From Saprospiraceae bacterium (GTDB lineage Bacteria > Bacteroidota > Bacteroidia > Chitinophagales > Saprospiraceae), in the NCBI GenBank assembly GCA_017987975.1, contig JAGNSQ010000021.1:3548-36158 (forward strand): a stretch of 32,611 nucleotides of DNA, read 5' to 3'. The notes under the pieces were generated by a model. The model was not told where the DNA came from. It ran no database searches and saw only the letters and a program-made list of their open reading frames with translations. Shown piece by piece: positions 25,131 to 32,611 of this stretch. Position 1 is the first letter of the stretch, and each line of letters opens with the position of its first letter. Position numbers and translations under genes: made by a program.

Positions 25131-25670
25131 ATGGAAGTAATTGATACCAAATTAGAAGGAGTTAAAGTAATTTACCCGGCTGTCTTTCACGATGAGAGGG
25201 GGTATTTTTTTGAAAGTTACCAAAAAGAAAAGTGGCAGCTGGGAGTTGATTTTGTACAAGATAATGAAGCATTCTCAACCAAAGGTATTTTGAGGGGTCT
25301 GCATTATCAACTACCTCCGTATGCACAAAGTAAGTTGGTAAGAGTCATACAGGGAGAAGTATTGGATGTAGTGGTAGATATCAGACCCAATTCACCCACC
25401 TACGGTGAACATCTATCCATTGTGTTGAATGGTACTAATTTTAAACAGCTTTTTATTCCAAAGGGATTTGCCCATGGATATGTAGTGCTAACCGACACGG
25501 CCATTTTTGCTTACAAATGCGACACCTACTACCAAAAAACGAGTGAGGCTGGTATCAGATGGGATGATGCCCAACTCAACATCGACTGGATTTTACCGCC
25601 CTCTACATTGATATTGTCCGATAAAGACAAGATACTTCCCGACTTCGGGGCACATCAAAAATATGAATAA
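25131..25670 (+). CDS. rfbC: dTDP-4-dehydrorhamnose 3,5-epimerase
   Basis: This 179-residue cupin-fold enzyme carries out the third step of dTDP-L-rhamnose synthesis, epimerising C3 and C5 of the 4-keto sugar. Family motifs are HDERGYFFESYQ, FVQDNEAFSTKGILRGLHYQ (with the catalytic His of the GLHYQ segment), GEVLDVVVDIR and IPKGFAHGYVVL. Length is normal. The stop codon is followed directly by the rfbD start with no gap, so the two are co-translated. rfbA and rfbB, needed for the first two steps, are not in the window. Confidence 0.96.
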   Translation: MEVIDTKLEGVKVIYPAVFHDERGYFFESYQKEKWQLGVDFVQDNEAFSTKGILRGLHYQLPPYAQSKLVRVIQGEVLDVVVDIRPNSPTYGEHLSIVLNGTNFKQLFIPKGFAHGYVVLTDTAIFAYKCDTYYQKTSEAGIRWDDAQLNIDWILPPSTLILSDKDKILPDFGAHQKYE

Positions 25671-26558
25671 ATGAAGATACTTGTAGTTGGATCTGGTGGC
25701 CAGCTTGGCAGAGAGTTAAAAAAACTACACTCAACTGAAGATGTTCACTCCTGGATTTTTGCTAACAGAGATCAATTAGACCTCCAGGAAGCGGATGATT
25801 TGAAGCGGCTGGACGAATGGAAACCGGATATGGTGGTCAATTGTGCTGCCTATACCCAGGTGGATAAGGCAGAAGAGGAAGTTTATACCTGTTGGGAAAT
25901 CAATGCTCTTGGTGCAGGCAGATTGGCAAAAAAATGCAACGAAATGGGGAGTTGGCTGATCCATGTTTCAAGTGATTACGTATACCACCACAATCCAGGT
26001 CGTCCCATCAAAGAAGAGGACCCTCTTTTTCCAAGAGGGATTTATGCTGCCAGCAAGGCCGGTGGGGAAGTTCTGGTCAGACAATTTAATTCTAAACACA
26101 TTGTAATCCGCACATCGTGGTTATATGGCAATGATGGGCCCAATTTTGTAAAAACCATGATCCGATTGGGAGAGAGCAAAAATGAAATAAAGGTAGTTGC
26201 AGATCAATGGGGCAGTCCTACGTATACCTATGATCTGGCAAAGGCTATCAGAAAAATCATCCGGACTCTGGCAGATTCTCCCCACGCCGACTATGCAGGA
26301 ACGTACCACTATGTCAACGAAGGCATCATCAGCTGGCATGGCTTTGCCAGGGAAATCATGCAGGAAATGGGATATGACACCAAGGTTCTGCCGATAACAA
26401 GTGAAGAATATCCAGCAGCGGCCCCCAGACCGGGATGGAGTTCACTTTCGTTGAGTAAGATTAAAAGAGTGTTTGATATTTTTCCACCCCATTGGAGAAT
26501 TTCATTACAATCATATCTACAGGAGTTGAAAAAACAAGGTGATAGCCAGGCTCATTAA
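25671..26558 (+). CDS. rfbD: dTDP-4-dehydrorhamnose reductase
   Basis: This 295-residue short-chain dehydrogenase-type enzyme reduces the 4-keto sugar to dTDP-L-rhamnose with NADPH, the last step of the pathway. It has the nucleotide-binding GSGGQLGRE (residues 7-15), NCAAYTQVDKAEEE, SSDYVYHH, the catalytic YxxxK pattern (YAASK) and RTSWLYG followed by DQWGSPTYTYDLA. It follows rfbC without a gap. Rhamnose would feed envelope polysaccharide, consistent with the MBOAT/SGNH pair further along. Confidence 0.95.
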   Translation: MKILVVGSGGQLGRELKKLHSTEDVHSWIFANRDQLDLQEADDLKRLDEWKPDMVVNCAAYTQVDKAEEEVYTCWEINALGAGRLAKKCNEMGSWLIHVSSDYVYHHNPGRPIKEEDPLFPRGIYAASKAGGEVLVRQFNSKHIVIRTSWLYGNDGPNFVKTMIRLGESKNEIKVVADQWGSPTYTYDLAKAIRKIIRTLADSPHADYAGTYHYVNEGIISWHGFAREIMQEMGYDTKVLPITSEEYPAAAPRPGWSSLSLSKIKRVFDIFPPHWRISLQSYLQELKKQGDSQAH

Positions 26559-26693
26559 ATTATAAGCAAAATTTCATATACTTTTAAGTTGTCCAAAATA
26601 TTATTTTAGGATAATCTAAATATTTTATTTTTACTCACTTAAATAATTTGACAATATTTTACTAAAACCTAGTTTTAACTCCATTTAGTTATC

Positions 26694-26701
26694 TAATTTT
26701 G
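26694..26701 (+). promoter_or_regulatory. -7 promoter box of the sucB-like gene
   Basis: TAATTTTG matches TAnnTTTG exactly, 18 bases before the ATG at 26720, in a very AT-rich 161-base gap. No clear -33 element. Confidence 0.45.
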
Positions 26702-26719
26702 CATAAAAATCAGACTAAG

Positions 26720-27946
26720 ATGAGTGTAGTTGAAATGAAAGTACCTACTATTGGAGAGTCCATAACAGAGGTAACTTTATCACAGTGGTTGAAAAAGGAT
26801 GGAGACTATGTAAACATAGACGAACCCATTTGTGAATTTGAATCCGACAAAGCAACTTTGGAATTCCCGGCGGAAGCGAGTGGCAAACTGATTCATGTTG
26901 CCAAAGAAGGTGACGACCTTACCATAGGTACATTAGTGGCCAGAATCGACACCAGTGTAAAAGCCGGAGCTCCTGCGCCAGAGCCAGTAAAAGAAGTCAT
27001 AGTTGCTACCCCACCCTCAGGAGAAAAAACGGCGACTACGGGCGGACATCCTTCGCCAGCTGCCGGTAAAATACTCAGAGAAGGCAGTGTAGATCCATCA
27101 TCAGTGGCCGGAAGTGGAAAAGATGGAAGAATTACCAAAGAAGATGCACTAAAAGCAGTAGAACAAAAAACAGTGGTAGCTCCTGTTACTACGGCAGCCC
27201 CACAAACCAGTAGCACTCTAATGCCAGTTGTAACGATCCCGGGTTCAAGAGAAGAGAGAAAAGAAAAAATGAGTCGGATGAGGCGCACAATAGCCAGCAG
27301 GCTGGTCAGTGCCAAAAATCAAACGGCGATGTTAACAACATTTAATGAAGTGGATATGACTGGCATCATCCAATTGAGAGAAAAGTACCAGGAGGCATTT
27401 GTGGCCAAATACGGCATCAAACTTGGCTTTATGTCCATTTTCTCTAAAGCATGTGCTCAAGTATTAATGCAAATGCCGGATGTCAACGCTAAAATCGAAG
27501 AAAATGACATCGTTTACCATGATTATGTTGATATTTCTGTAGCCATTTCAACGCCTTCAGGACTTGTAGTGCCCCCGGTACACAACATAGAGTCATTGGG
27601 CTTGCATGAAATCGAATACAAGATCAAAGATCTGGCCGCAAAAGCAAGGGATGGAAAACTGAGTATTGATGAAATGAAAGGAGGTACATTTACCATCACG
27701 AATGGTGGTGTGTTTGGATCCTTGCTTAGCACCCCCATCATCAATGAGCCTCAGTCTGCTATACTGGGCATGCATTCCACCAAAGAAAGGGCGGTAGTCA
27801 TAGACGGGAAAATAGAGATCAGGCCCATGATGTACCTGGCGCTTAGTTATGATCACCGCATCATTGACGGAAGCACTTCGGTAACCTTCCTGGTGAAAGT
27901 AAAAGAATTGCTGGAAGACCCAATGAAATTGATGATGGGTTTGTAA
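26720..27946 (+). CDS. sucB: Dihydrolipoyllysine succinyltransferase, E2 of 2-oxoglutarate dehydrogenase
   Basis: This 408-residue E2 core enzyme transfers succinyl groups to CoA in the TCA cycle. The N-terminal lipoyl domain carries the lipoylated Lys44 in ESDKATLEF. After an Ala/Pro/Thr-rich linker comes the peripheral-subunit-binding domain (HPSPAAGKILREGSVDPSSVAGSGKDGRITKEDAL, about 113-150), then the catalytic domain ending in YDHRIIDG with His379 and Asp383. The GES motif near the N-terminus (IGESITEVTLSQWL) favours the succinyl over the acetyl type. The ATG at 26720 is preferred to the TTG at 26699. The E1 gene (sucA), often adjacent, is not; the gene stands alone with its own promoter and terminator. 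Confidence 0.94.
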   Translation: MSVVEMKVPTIGESITEVTLSQWLKKDGDYVNIDEPICEFESDKATLEFPAEASGKLIHVAKEGDDLTIGTLVARIDTSVKAGAPAPEPVKEVIVATPPSGEKTATTGGHPSPAAGKILREGSVDPSSVAGSGKDGRITKEDALKAVEQKTVVAPVTTAAPQTSSTLMPVVTIPGSREERKEKMSRMRRTIASRLVSAKNQTAMLTTFNEVDMTGIIQLREKYQEAFVAKYGIKLGFMSIFSKACAQVLMQMPDVNAKIEENDIVYHDYVDISVAISTPSGLVVPPVHNIESLGLHEIEYKIKDLAAKARDGKLSIDEMKGGTFTITNGGVFGSLLSTPIINEPQSAILGMHSTKERAVVIDGKIEIRPMMYLALSYDHRIIDGSTSVTFLVKVKELLEDPMKLMMGL

Positions 27947-27963
27947 TTCAAAAAATCAAAAAC

Positions 27964-27999
27964 AAAAGGCCGGCTCTGAATCAGAAGCCGGCCTTTTTT
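27964..27999 (+). terminator. Intrinsic terminator of sucB
   Basis: A perfect 12-base-pair stem, AAAAGGCCGGCT (27964-27975) with AGCCGGCCTTTT (27986-27997), has a 10-base loop and a six-base T run (27994-27999). The convergent transaldolase gene ends at 28021, so the stem may serve both sides. Confidence 0.92.
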
Positions 28000-28020
28000 A
28001 TGCTGTAAATTTATTATCGA

Positions 28021-28677
28021 TTAACCATTGGCCTTTTTGTGGTCGGCCAAAAACTGAGCAAGACCTATATCGGTAAGGGGGTGTTTCAACAAACCCATGA
28101 TAGGTGCCAGGGGTGCTGTAATCACATCTGCTCCCGACTTAGCTGCCTGAACAATATGTAGACTGCTTCTTATTGACGCCGCCAAAATAAGGGTATCATA
28201 GTCCTGGATGCTGTAAATTTCAGCGATTTCGCGAATCAGTTCCATACCATCCCAGCTGCTGTCATCAATCCTGCCAATGAAAGGAGAAAGATAAGTGGCT
28301 CCTGCTTTAGCCGCAAGAATGGCCTGACCTGCTGAAAAAACCAAGGTGCAATTGGTTTCAATGCCATTTTCAGTAAACCATGAAATGGCTTTAATACCTT
28401 CTTTGATCATTGGTACTTTAACAACAATATTTTCGTGCAAATCTGCAAGTCTTTTACCCTCTTCAACCATGCCATTAAAATCGGTGCTGATGACTTCTGC
28501 ACTCACCGGTCCGTCAACGATTTCACAAATAGCTTTATAATGATTTAAGATGTTTTGTTCTCCGGTAATTCCCTCTTTGGCCATCAAAGAAGGGTTGGTG
28601 GTAACTCCGTCTAAAACACCTAAATCTTTTGCTTCCTGAATCTGGTCAAGATTGGCGGTATCAATAAAAAATAACAT
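28021..28677 (-). CDS. Transaldolase, short TalC/Fsa type
   Basis: This 218-residue TIM-barrel aldolase exchanges dihydroxyacetone units between sugar phosphates in the pentose phosphate pathway, or acts as fructose-6-phosphate aldolase. The N-terminus FFIDTANLDQIQEA and GVTTNPSLMAKEG are diagnostic. The Schiff-base lysine is Lys87 in NIVVKVPM, and SPFIGRIDDSSWDG and LAASIRS complete the set. The short form lacks the C-terminal extension of the long transaldolases. The start lies only about 20 bases behind the SRP RNA on the same strand. An exact -7 box (TAGCTTTG, 28707-28714) falls inside the 3' arm of that RNA and may give the gene its own transcript. Confidence 0.95.
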   Translation of the reverse strand: MLFFIDTANLDQIQEAKDLGVLDGVTTNPSLMAKEGITGEQNILNHYKAICEIVDGPVSAEVISTDFNGMVEEGKRLADLHENIVVKVPMIKEGIKAISWFTENGIETNCTLVFSAGQAILAAKAGATYLSPFIGRIDDSSWDGMELIREIAEIYSIQDYDTLILAASIRSSLHIVQAAKSGADVITAPLAPIMGLLKHPLTDIGLAQFLADHKKANG

Positions 28678-28696
28678 GGTGGAAATTTGAAGGTGA

Positions 28697-28788
28697 AAAA
28701 GAGAGCCAAAGCTAACCGCTCAACCACCTACCCTTGCTGTATTTCTACCCTGGGGGAGTTCAGCAGGAGCTGGCCCTTCGACTCTCAG
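28697..28788 (-). ncRNA. ffs: Small signal recognition particle RNA (4.5S-type)
   Basis: On the minus strand the sequence folds as a bacterial small SRP RNA, which binds Ffh and targets nascent membrane proteins. The domain IV tip reads CAGG-GUA-GAAA-UAC-AGCA-AGGG: a GAAA tetraloop, a three-pair stem, the symmetric loop CAGG/AGCA and the following AAGGG, as in 4.5S RNA. The ends pair as GAGAGUC (28786-28780) with GGCUCUC (28707-28701), followed by five U that can serve as terminator. A full promoter sits directly upstream. Exact ends are estimated to a few bases. Confidence 0.88.
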
Positions 28789-28792
28789 GCCG

Positions 28793-28822
28793 CAAAGGTA
28801 ATAATAATTTGGTAATCACAAA
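28793..28822 (-). promoter_or_regulatory. Full -33/-7 promoter of the SRP RNA gene
   Basis: On the minus strand, TTTG (28819-28822) and TACCTTTG (28793-28800) are separated by 18 bases, matching the Bacteroidota consensus TTTG-N17-23-TAnnTTTG in both elements. Transcription would start near 28787, exactly where the closing SRP stem begins. This is the best promoter in the window. Confidence 0.8.
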
Positions 28823-28882
28823 GAGAGATGTTGAAAAAAGCGGGATGTCTTTAACCTTGATGATAAATACGCCAGAATGCAC

Positions 28883-29797
28883 TTAATTCTTTCTCACCAT
28901 CCCTCCGTACAACAAAGCAAGGTATTTTTTCATACCTTCAGTGTTTAGATGATGGTGATCGTAATAATACGCATTGCCAATTACAGATTCCGAATGATCC
29001 AGTACTCGCCTTCCGGGATAATGTAGCTTGAGATGAGCCAAGACGGCACCATGACCCGGCCAAAAACCAAATGCAGCAGGTGGAATAACAAAAGTAAGCC
29101 TGGCTCCATTAGCCTCAGCTGTTGATACCAAATGAGCCAGCTGTTGGCACCTATCCTGAAAAGTGATAAGGTCCAGGCCTTTCGGATATGCGAGTTGAAA
29201 ACCTTCTTCCATGGCTTTCACATCTAAAGCTGACAATACACCGTCAAAATGAGTTTTTTCATCAGGTTTGAGCATCCACCAATGGTGGCCCAATTTACTT
29301 TTAATATAGAAAAAGAGCTGATGCCATTTTCTGTCATTTCCCATGTCAATCAATCGCTTCATCATTGAAAGTTCTAATGGCTCCCTGTACAACATAATAT
29401 CAGAATGGTCTGTTGCAGCATTAAACATCAAACTTGGAGAAAGCACCAGAATGACGTCATTGGCTTTATTTCCTTTTTCATAAAAAGTACGAAGGTAAAG
29501 GTGTTGATTCTCAATACCTCCCAAAGATTCACCCTGAGCAAGGTTTACCATGGTAGCATTAAAAATAGATTCAAAAAGCTGGTGGTGGCTGCGTCTTGAA
29601 AGATTGCGGCCGTGAGAAATGCCTAAAACAAGATAATCAAGCCCATTTCCATTGGGCATAATAAGTAAATTTCCTTCTGTATTGGCATTGGTAAATATTT
29701 GTCGCTTTACCCAGATATGAGAAAATGAGATGGCCATGCTCAATAGGAAAAGCCAGATAATTACAAAAAATACAACTTTGATTAAAAATTTTTTCAT
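28883..29797 (-). CDS. SGNH-like membrane-anchored protein, MBOAT partner
   Basis: This 304-residue protein has an N-terminal membrane anchor (about 5-28) and an extracytoplasmic domain with SGNH-hydrolase features: a possible nucleophile Ser61 in VLGISHGRN, and Asp280/His283 in DHHHLNTEG near the C-terminus. The classical GDS motif is replaced by GIS, as in several GxSH-type relatives. Such proteins pair with MBOAT acyltransferases (as AlgJ/AlgX with AlgI, or PatB with PatA) and place acetyl groups on exported polysaccharide. The MBOAT gene is 3 bases upstream on the same strand, so the two are surely co-transcribed. The glycan acceptor is unknown. Confidence 0.8.
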   Translation of the reverse strand: MKKFLIKVVFFVIIWLFLLSMAISFSHIWVKRQIFTNANTEGNLLIMPNGNGLDYLVLGISHGRNLSRRSHHQLFESIFNATMVNLAQGESLGGIENQHLYLRTFYEKGNKANDVILVLSPSLMFNAATDHSDIMLYREPLELSMMKRLIDMGNDRKWHQLFFYIKSKLGHHWWMLKPDEKTHFDGVLSALDVKAMEEGFQLAYPKGLDLITFQDRCQQLAHLVSTAEANGARLTFVIPPAAFGFWPGHGAVLAHLKLHYPGRRVLDHSESVIGNAYYYDHHHLNTEGMKKYLALLYGGMVRKN

Positions 29798-29800
29798 TGG

Positions 29801-31198
29801 TTAAAAATCAAAGTAAATAAAAGCTTGTTCATCAAAATTGGCATAGACCAGCCAAAGAGTAAGTAACATTAAATATAAGGACCACCTTAGGACTTGTGGC
29901 ATGCTGGTTCCAATATCCAATCCAAAAACGCGAAAACGATGCAGCCATTCAAAAACAATAAAGAGTACTAGTGTCATTACCAATTTCAAATCAAAATAGG
30001 GCAAAGAAAAACCCCGATTCGGTGAAAACATACCTTCCATGAATGCCCCTGCCTGGTGGATATCTTCTGCTCTGAAAATTACCCAACCAAACAATACCAA
30101 CAAAAAAGTGAAAAACCATCCTATTATGGTTGGAATTTGGATTTTCCATTTAGAAAGCCAAACAATATAAACACTATAAAGAACTGCATGGTAAAGCCCC
30201 CAGACGAGGAAAGTGAAATTGGCACCATGCCAAAGCCCGCTTATTAAAAAAACGATAAAAACATTGAGTAGCAGTCTGCCCTTCCCTACCCTGCTTCCAC
30301 CCATGGGAAGAAAAATATAATCTTTAAACCAAGTAGTTAGTGAAATGTGCCAGCGCTTCCAAAAAGTTTGAATATTGGTAGCAAAATAAGGATAGTTGAA
30401 ATTTTGCATTAATTGAAAGCCAAGCAGCAGGGCCAGTCCCATAGCCATTTCACTATAGGCTGAAAAATCACAGTAGATTTGAACACCGAATAAAAACGCT
30501 CCCCACCATAACTCAGTGAGTGTTGCGCTTTCGGAGTGGTTAAAGATTGAATTTACAATCGGCGCACAAGCATCTGCTACCATCATTTTTTTAATCAGTC
30601 CCCATAAAATCAGCTGAAGTCCCTGGCCAGCCTTTTCAAAATTAAAAATTCGTTGCTTTTGAATTTGCGGTAGTAGGTTGCCTGCCCGTTCAATAGGGCC
30701 AGCTACCAGTTGAGGAAAAAAAGAAACAAAAGAAAAATATTCTATCCAAGATCTGCTGACAGTTAGTTTGCGACGATAGACATCAATGGCATAAGAAAGT
30801 GATTGAAAAGTAAAAAAACTAATACCGACTGGAAGGGCAATCTGTAAATAAACCACTTCTATTTTAAAACCTATTTTGTTCAATGCAAGCATAAGAGATG
30901 AAATAAAAAATCCGGCGTATTTGAAATAAGCCAATATGCCCAGATGCACCAACAAAACGATAAAAAGGGTAGTTTTTTTATTAGCCGGTTTGTCTGCAAT
31001 GTAGATCCCACCTAAATAAGAGGTAAGAGATGCAAGTGAAATTAAGGAAAGATAGCGCCAATCCCACCATCCATAAAAAACATAGGATGCCGCCAATAAT
31101 AAAGCGTTTTGCCAATAAAGTGCTTTGCGTGGTATCGACCAATAAATGGCAAAAAACACCACAAAAAAGCAAAGGAAAACAAAAGAATTAAACAGCAT
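29801..31198 (-). CDS. MBOAT-family O-acyltransferase, AlgI-like
   Basis: This 465-residue polytopic membrane enzyme of the AlgI/DltB type passes acyl (usually acetyl) groups across the inner membrane for O-acylation of a polysaccharide. Signatures include GISFFTFQSLSYAIDVYRR, FFPQLVAGPIERAG, the conserved FWKRWHISLTTWFKDYIFLPMGG with His284, and SGLWHGANFTFLVWG with the catalytic His324. About 11-12 membrane helices are visible. The partner SGNH-like protein follows 3 bases downstream. With rfbC/rfbD nearby, the acceptor may be a rhamnose-containing envelope glycan, but this is inference. Confidence 0.94.
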   Translation of the reverse strand: MLFNSFVFLCFFVVFFAIYWSIPRKALYWQNALLLAASYVFYGWWDWRYLSLISLASLTSYLGGIYIADKPANKKTTLFIVLLVHLGILAYFKYAGFFISSLMLALNKIGFKIEVVYLQIALPVGISFFTFQSLSYAIDVYRRKLTVSRSWIEYFSFVSFFPQLVAGPIERAGNLLPQIQKQRIFNFEKAGQGLQLILWGLIKKMMVADACAPIVNSIFNHSESATLTELWWGAFLFGVQIYCDFSAYSEMAMGLALLLGFQLMQNFNYPYFATNIQTFWKRWHISLTTWFKDYIFLPMGGSRVGKGRLLLNVFIVFLISGLWHGANFTFLVWGLYHAVLYSVYIVWLSKWKIQIPTIIGWFFTFLLVLFGWVIFRAEDIHQAGAFMEGMFSPNRGFSLPYFDLKLVMTLVLFIVFEWLHRFRVFGLDIGTSMPQVLRWSLYLMLLTLWLVYANFDEQAFIYFDF

Positions 31199-31467
31199 GT
31201 TACGAAGTTAAAACAAAAAGATCAAATCCCTGGTGGTAGTCTAAAATATACCAATATCATCTTTAAATCTCCCCCAAAATTGGCTTTGGTCATTGTTAAA
31301 AAAAATTAAACACAATAAGCAGAGCCAATGAAATACGAAGACTTTCGTTATTATTGCAAGAACAAGTTTAAGAAACAGGCTGACTTCGGCTAGCATTGAC
31401 TAATAAAAATGATAAAGGCCACATTATCAAGTCAAAACGACCATTTCAAAAAAAGCAACATTATCAA

Positions 31468-32469
31468 ATGTCTTTAAATCATACCCAAATAGAAGCCATT
31501 CACCAACAGGTGTACATCGACAGTGCCTTTTTAGATGATTTGAAAAAAGAAATCAGCAGGATAATTGTTGGGCAGGAGGCAATGATTGATGGCTTGCTGA
31601 CCGGACTGCTTACGAGGGGACATATCCTGCTTGAGGGCCTTCCCGGCCTTGCCAAAACCCTTGCAATCAAAACATTGGCCAGTGCCATGAATGGCAGTTT
31701 CAGCAGAATCCAGTTTACTCCTGATTTATTGCCTTCTGATGTTATAGGTACCATGATTTACAATGCCCAGCAACATGAATTTACCGTTCGAAAAGGCCCT
31801 GTTTTTACCAACTTTGTGCTTGCCGACGAGATCAACCGTGCTCCTGCCAAAGTGCAGAGTGCATTATTGGAGGCTATGCAGGAAAAGCAGGTTACCATTG
31901 GCAAAGAAACCTATATTTTGGAAGAGCCTTTTTTAGTCCTTGCCACACAAAATCCAATCGAACAAGAAGGCACCTATAGTTTGCCCGAGGCCCAGCTTGA
32001 CAGGTTTATGCTTAAGATGCATATCGGATATCCCAATAGAGAAGAAGAAAGAGTAATCATGCAACGCAATTTACAACCTTCCTCAATGGAAGCAATTCAA
32101 CAGGTGGTTACATTGGAAACCCTATTGAAGGCAAGAAAAACGGTAGAGCAGATTTATATGGATGAGAAGATTGAAAACTATATACTTGACATTGTAATAG
32201 CGAGCAGGAATCCTGAAAATATAGGCCTTAGTGACTTAAAAAGTCTGATCTCCTATGGTGCATCGCCCAGAGCATCCATCAATCTTGCGATGGCTGCCAA
32301 AGCCAGGGCATTTTTACAGAGAAGGGGTTATGTAATACCAGAAGATGTAAGAACTGTATGTCTGGATGTAATGAGACATAGAATAGGACTTAGTTATGAA
32401 GCAGAAGCAGAAAATGTAAGTCAGCAAGATATCATATCCAGGATTATCAATAAAATTCAAGTGCCTTGA
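31468..32469 (+). CDS. MoxR-family AAA+ ATPase (second of two)
   Basis: This 333-residue paralogue of the MoxR protein at 14204-15163 has Walker A GLPGLAKT (57-64), Walker B LADE (118-121), sensor 1 ATQNPIEQEGTYSLPEAQLDRF and the lid motif GASPRASINL, all intact. The ATG at 31468 is used; the TTG at 31396 would add a basic, non-family extension. Its stop overlaps the start of the next gene by one base (TGATG), so a coupled operon continues off the window. This resembles the usual Bacteroidota arrangement, moxR followed by exported proteins, DUF58 and vWA genes, which the first copy lacks. The 269-base space upstream, shared with the MBOAT gene, shows no clear operator. Confidence 0.93.
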   Translation: MSLNHTQIEAIHQQVYIDSAFLDDLKKEISRIIVGQEAMIDGLLTGLLTRGHILLEGLPGLAKTLAIKTLASAMNGSFSRIQFTPDLLPSDVIGTMIYNAQQHEFTVRKGPVFTNFVLADEINRAPAKVQSALLEAMQEKQVTIGKETYILEEPFLVLATQNPIEQEGTYSLPEAQLDRFMLKMHIGYPNREEERVIMQRNLQPSSMEAIQQVVTLETLLKARKTVEQIYMDEKIENYILDIVIASRNPENIGLSDLKSLISYGASPRASINLAMAAKARAFLQRRGYVIPEDVRTVCLDVMRHRIGLSYEAEAENVSQQDIISRIINKIQVP

Positions 32470-32611
32470 TGAAATATGTAATTATTCTATTGATGGTATG
32501 GCAGGCTGCACCTCAGCTGAGAGGCCAGCAGGATCTGTTGATGGAAATGGCAATGGAGCATTTTGGAAAGCCAGATCCCAAAAGTGTTTGGTGGCTTAAA
32601 GACCTTAAAGG
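32469..32611 (+). CDS. Start of an exported protein gene, cut by the window end
   Basis: An ATG overlapping the moxR stop (TGATG) opens a frame of 47 complete codons to the window end. It begins with a signal peptide (MKYVIILLMVWQAAPQLRGQ), followed by a short helical segment (DLLMEMAMEHF). No family can be named from this fragment; in moxR operons an exported protein of unknown function is common at this place. Confidence 0.7.
   Translation, partial: MKYVIILLMVWQAAPQLRGQQDLLMEMAMEHFGKPDPKSVWWLKDLK

Noticed and set aside
24719-25150. Longer N-terminus of the DUF4442 protein reaching 25150
   Set aside because: It would overlap the first codons of rfbC and its promoter, and adds a hydrophobic segment not typical of the family; the ATG at 25027 fits.
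26559-26719. Riboswitch or tRNA in the AT-rich gap before sucB
   Set aside because: No cloverleaf, conserved riboswitch core or stable stem could be read; only a -7 box is supported.
171-32611. CRISPR array, prophage or insertion sequence
   Set aside because: No regularly spaced repeats, transposase, integrase, phage structural gene or target-site duplication was seen.

Overview
The window reads as a chromosomal segment from a member of the Bacteroidota, most likely an environmental Saprospiraceae/Chitinophagia-type lineage. The evidence is the gene content (GWxTD protein, FecR with a Bacteroidota-type C-terminus, STN-containing TonB receptor, MbnP-like lipoprotein, Calx-beta/TSP3 secreted proteins) and repeated exact matches to the Bacteroidota -7 promoter box TAnnTTTG just upstream of genes. 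No purine-rich Shine-Dalgarno pattern stands out. The lineage is inferred, not proven. I saw no CRISPR array, insertion sequence or tRNA. The one structural RNA I recognise is a small SRP RNA.

Layout. 1-170: an unusual nested inverted repeat plus hairpins downstream of ftsK. 171-2729 (-): FtsK DNA translocase, preceded by a possibly structured leader. 3032-4898 (-): sugar porter and a lipoprotein in an overlapping pair. 5125-6618 (+): secreted leucine-rich/TSP3 protein. 6628-8920 (-): probable ferredoxin > lipoprotein > GWxTD operon. 9181-11369 (+): large secreted repeat protein broken by a one-base frameshift and lacking a sorting domain, closed by a strong terminator. 11447-12454 (-): TrxR-like ferredoxin/flavodoxin-NADP reductase, a plausible partner of the ferredoxin. 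12675-13058 (+): small lipoprotein. 13132-14061 (-): short, solitary methylmalonyl-CoA mutase small-subunit-like protein. 14204-15163 (+): MoxR ATPase.

15250-20137 (+) is the most interesting block: an MbnP-like, probably surface-exposed lipoprotein followed by ECF sigma factor, FecR anti-sigma factor and a FecA-type TonB receptor with a signalling domain. This recalls the regulator/transporter half of methanobactin loci and suggests a self-regulated copper (or other chelate) uptake system. 20268-21701 (+) is an overlapping DinB-like / TetR / thioesterase operon with a palindromic operator directly in front of its -7 box. Then come a PhoD-type phosphatase, Hsp20 with a terminator, a TauE/SafE permease and a DUF4442 protein.

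25131-26558 (+): rfbC-rfbD for dTDP-rhamnose. 26720-27946 (+): E2 of 2-oxoglutarate dehydrogenase with its terminator. 28021-28788 (-): transaldolase immediately behind the SRP RNA gene. 28883-31198 (-): an MBOAT + SGNH-like pair, probably for O-acylation of an envelope glycan. 31468-32611 (+): a second MoxR ATPase overlapping the start of an exported protein that runs off the window. Nearly all intergenic spaces are under 300 bases; the exception, 2730-3031, is described.
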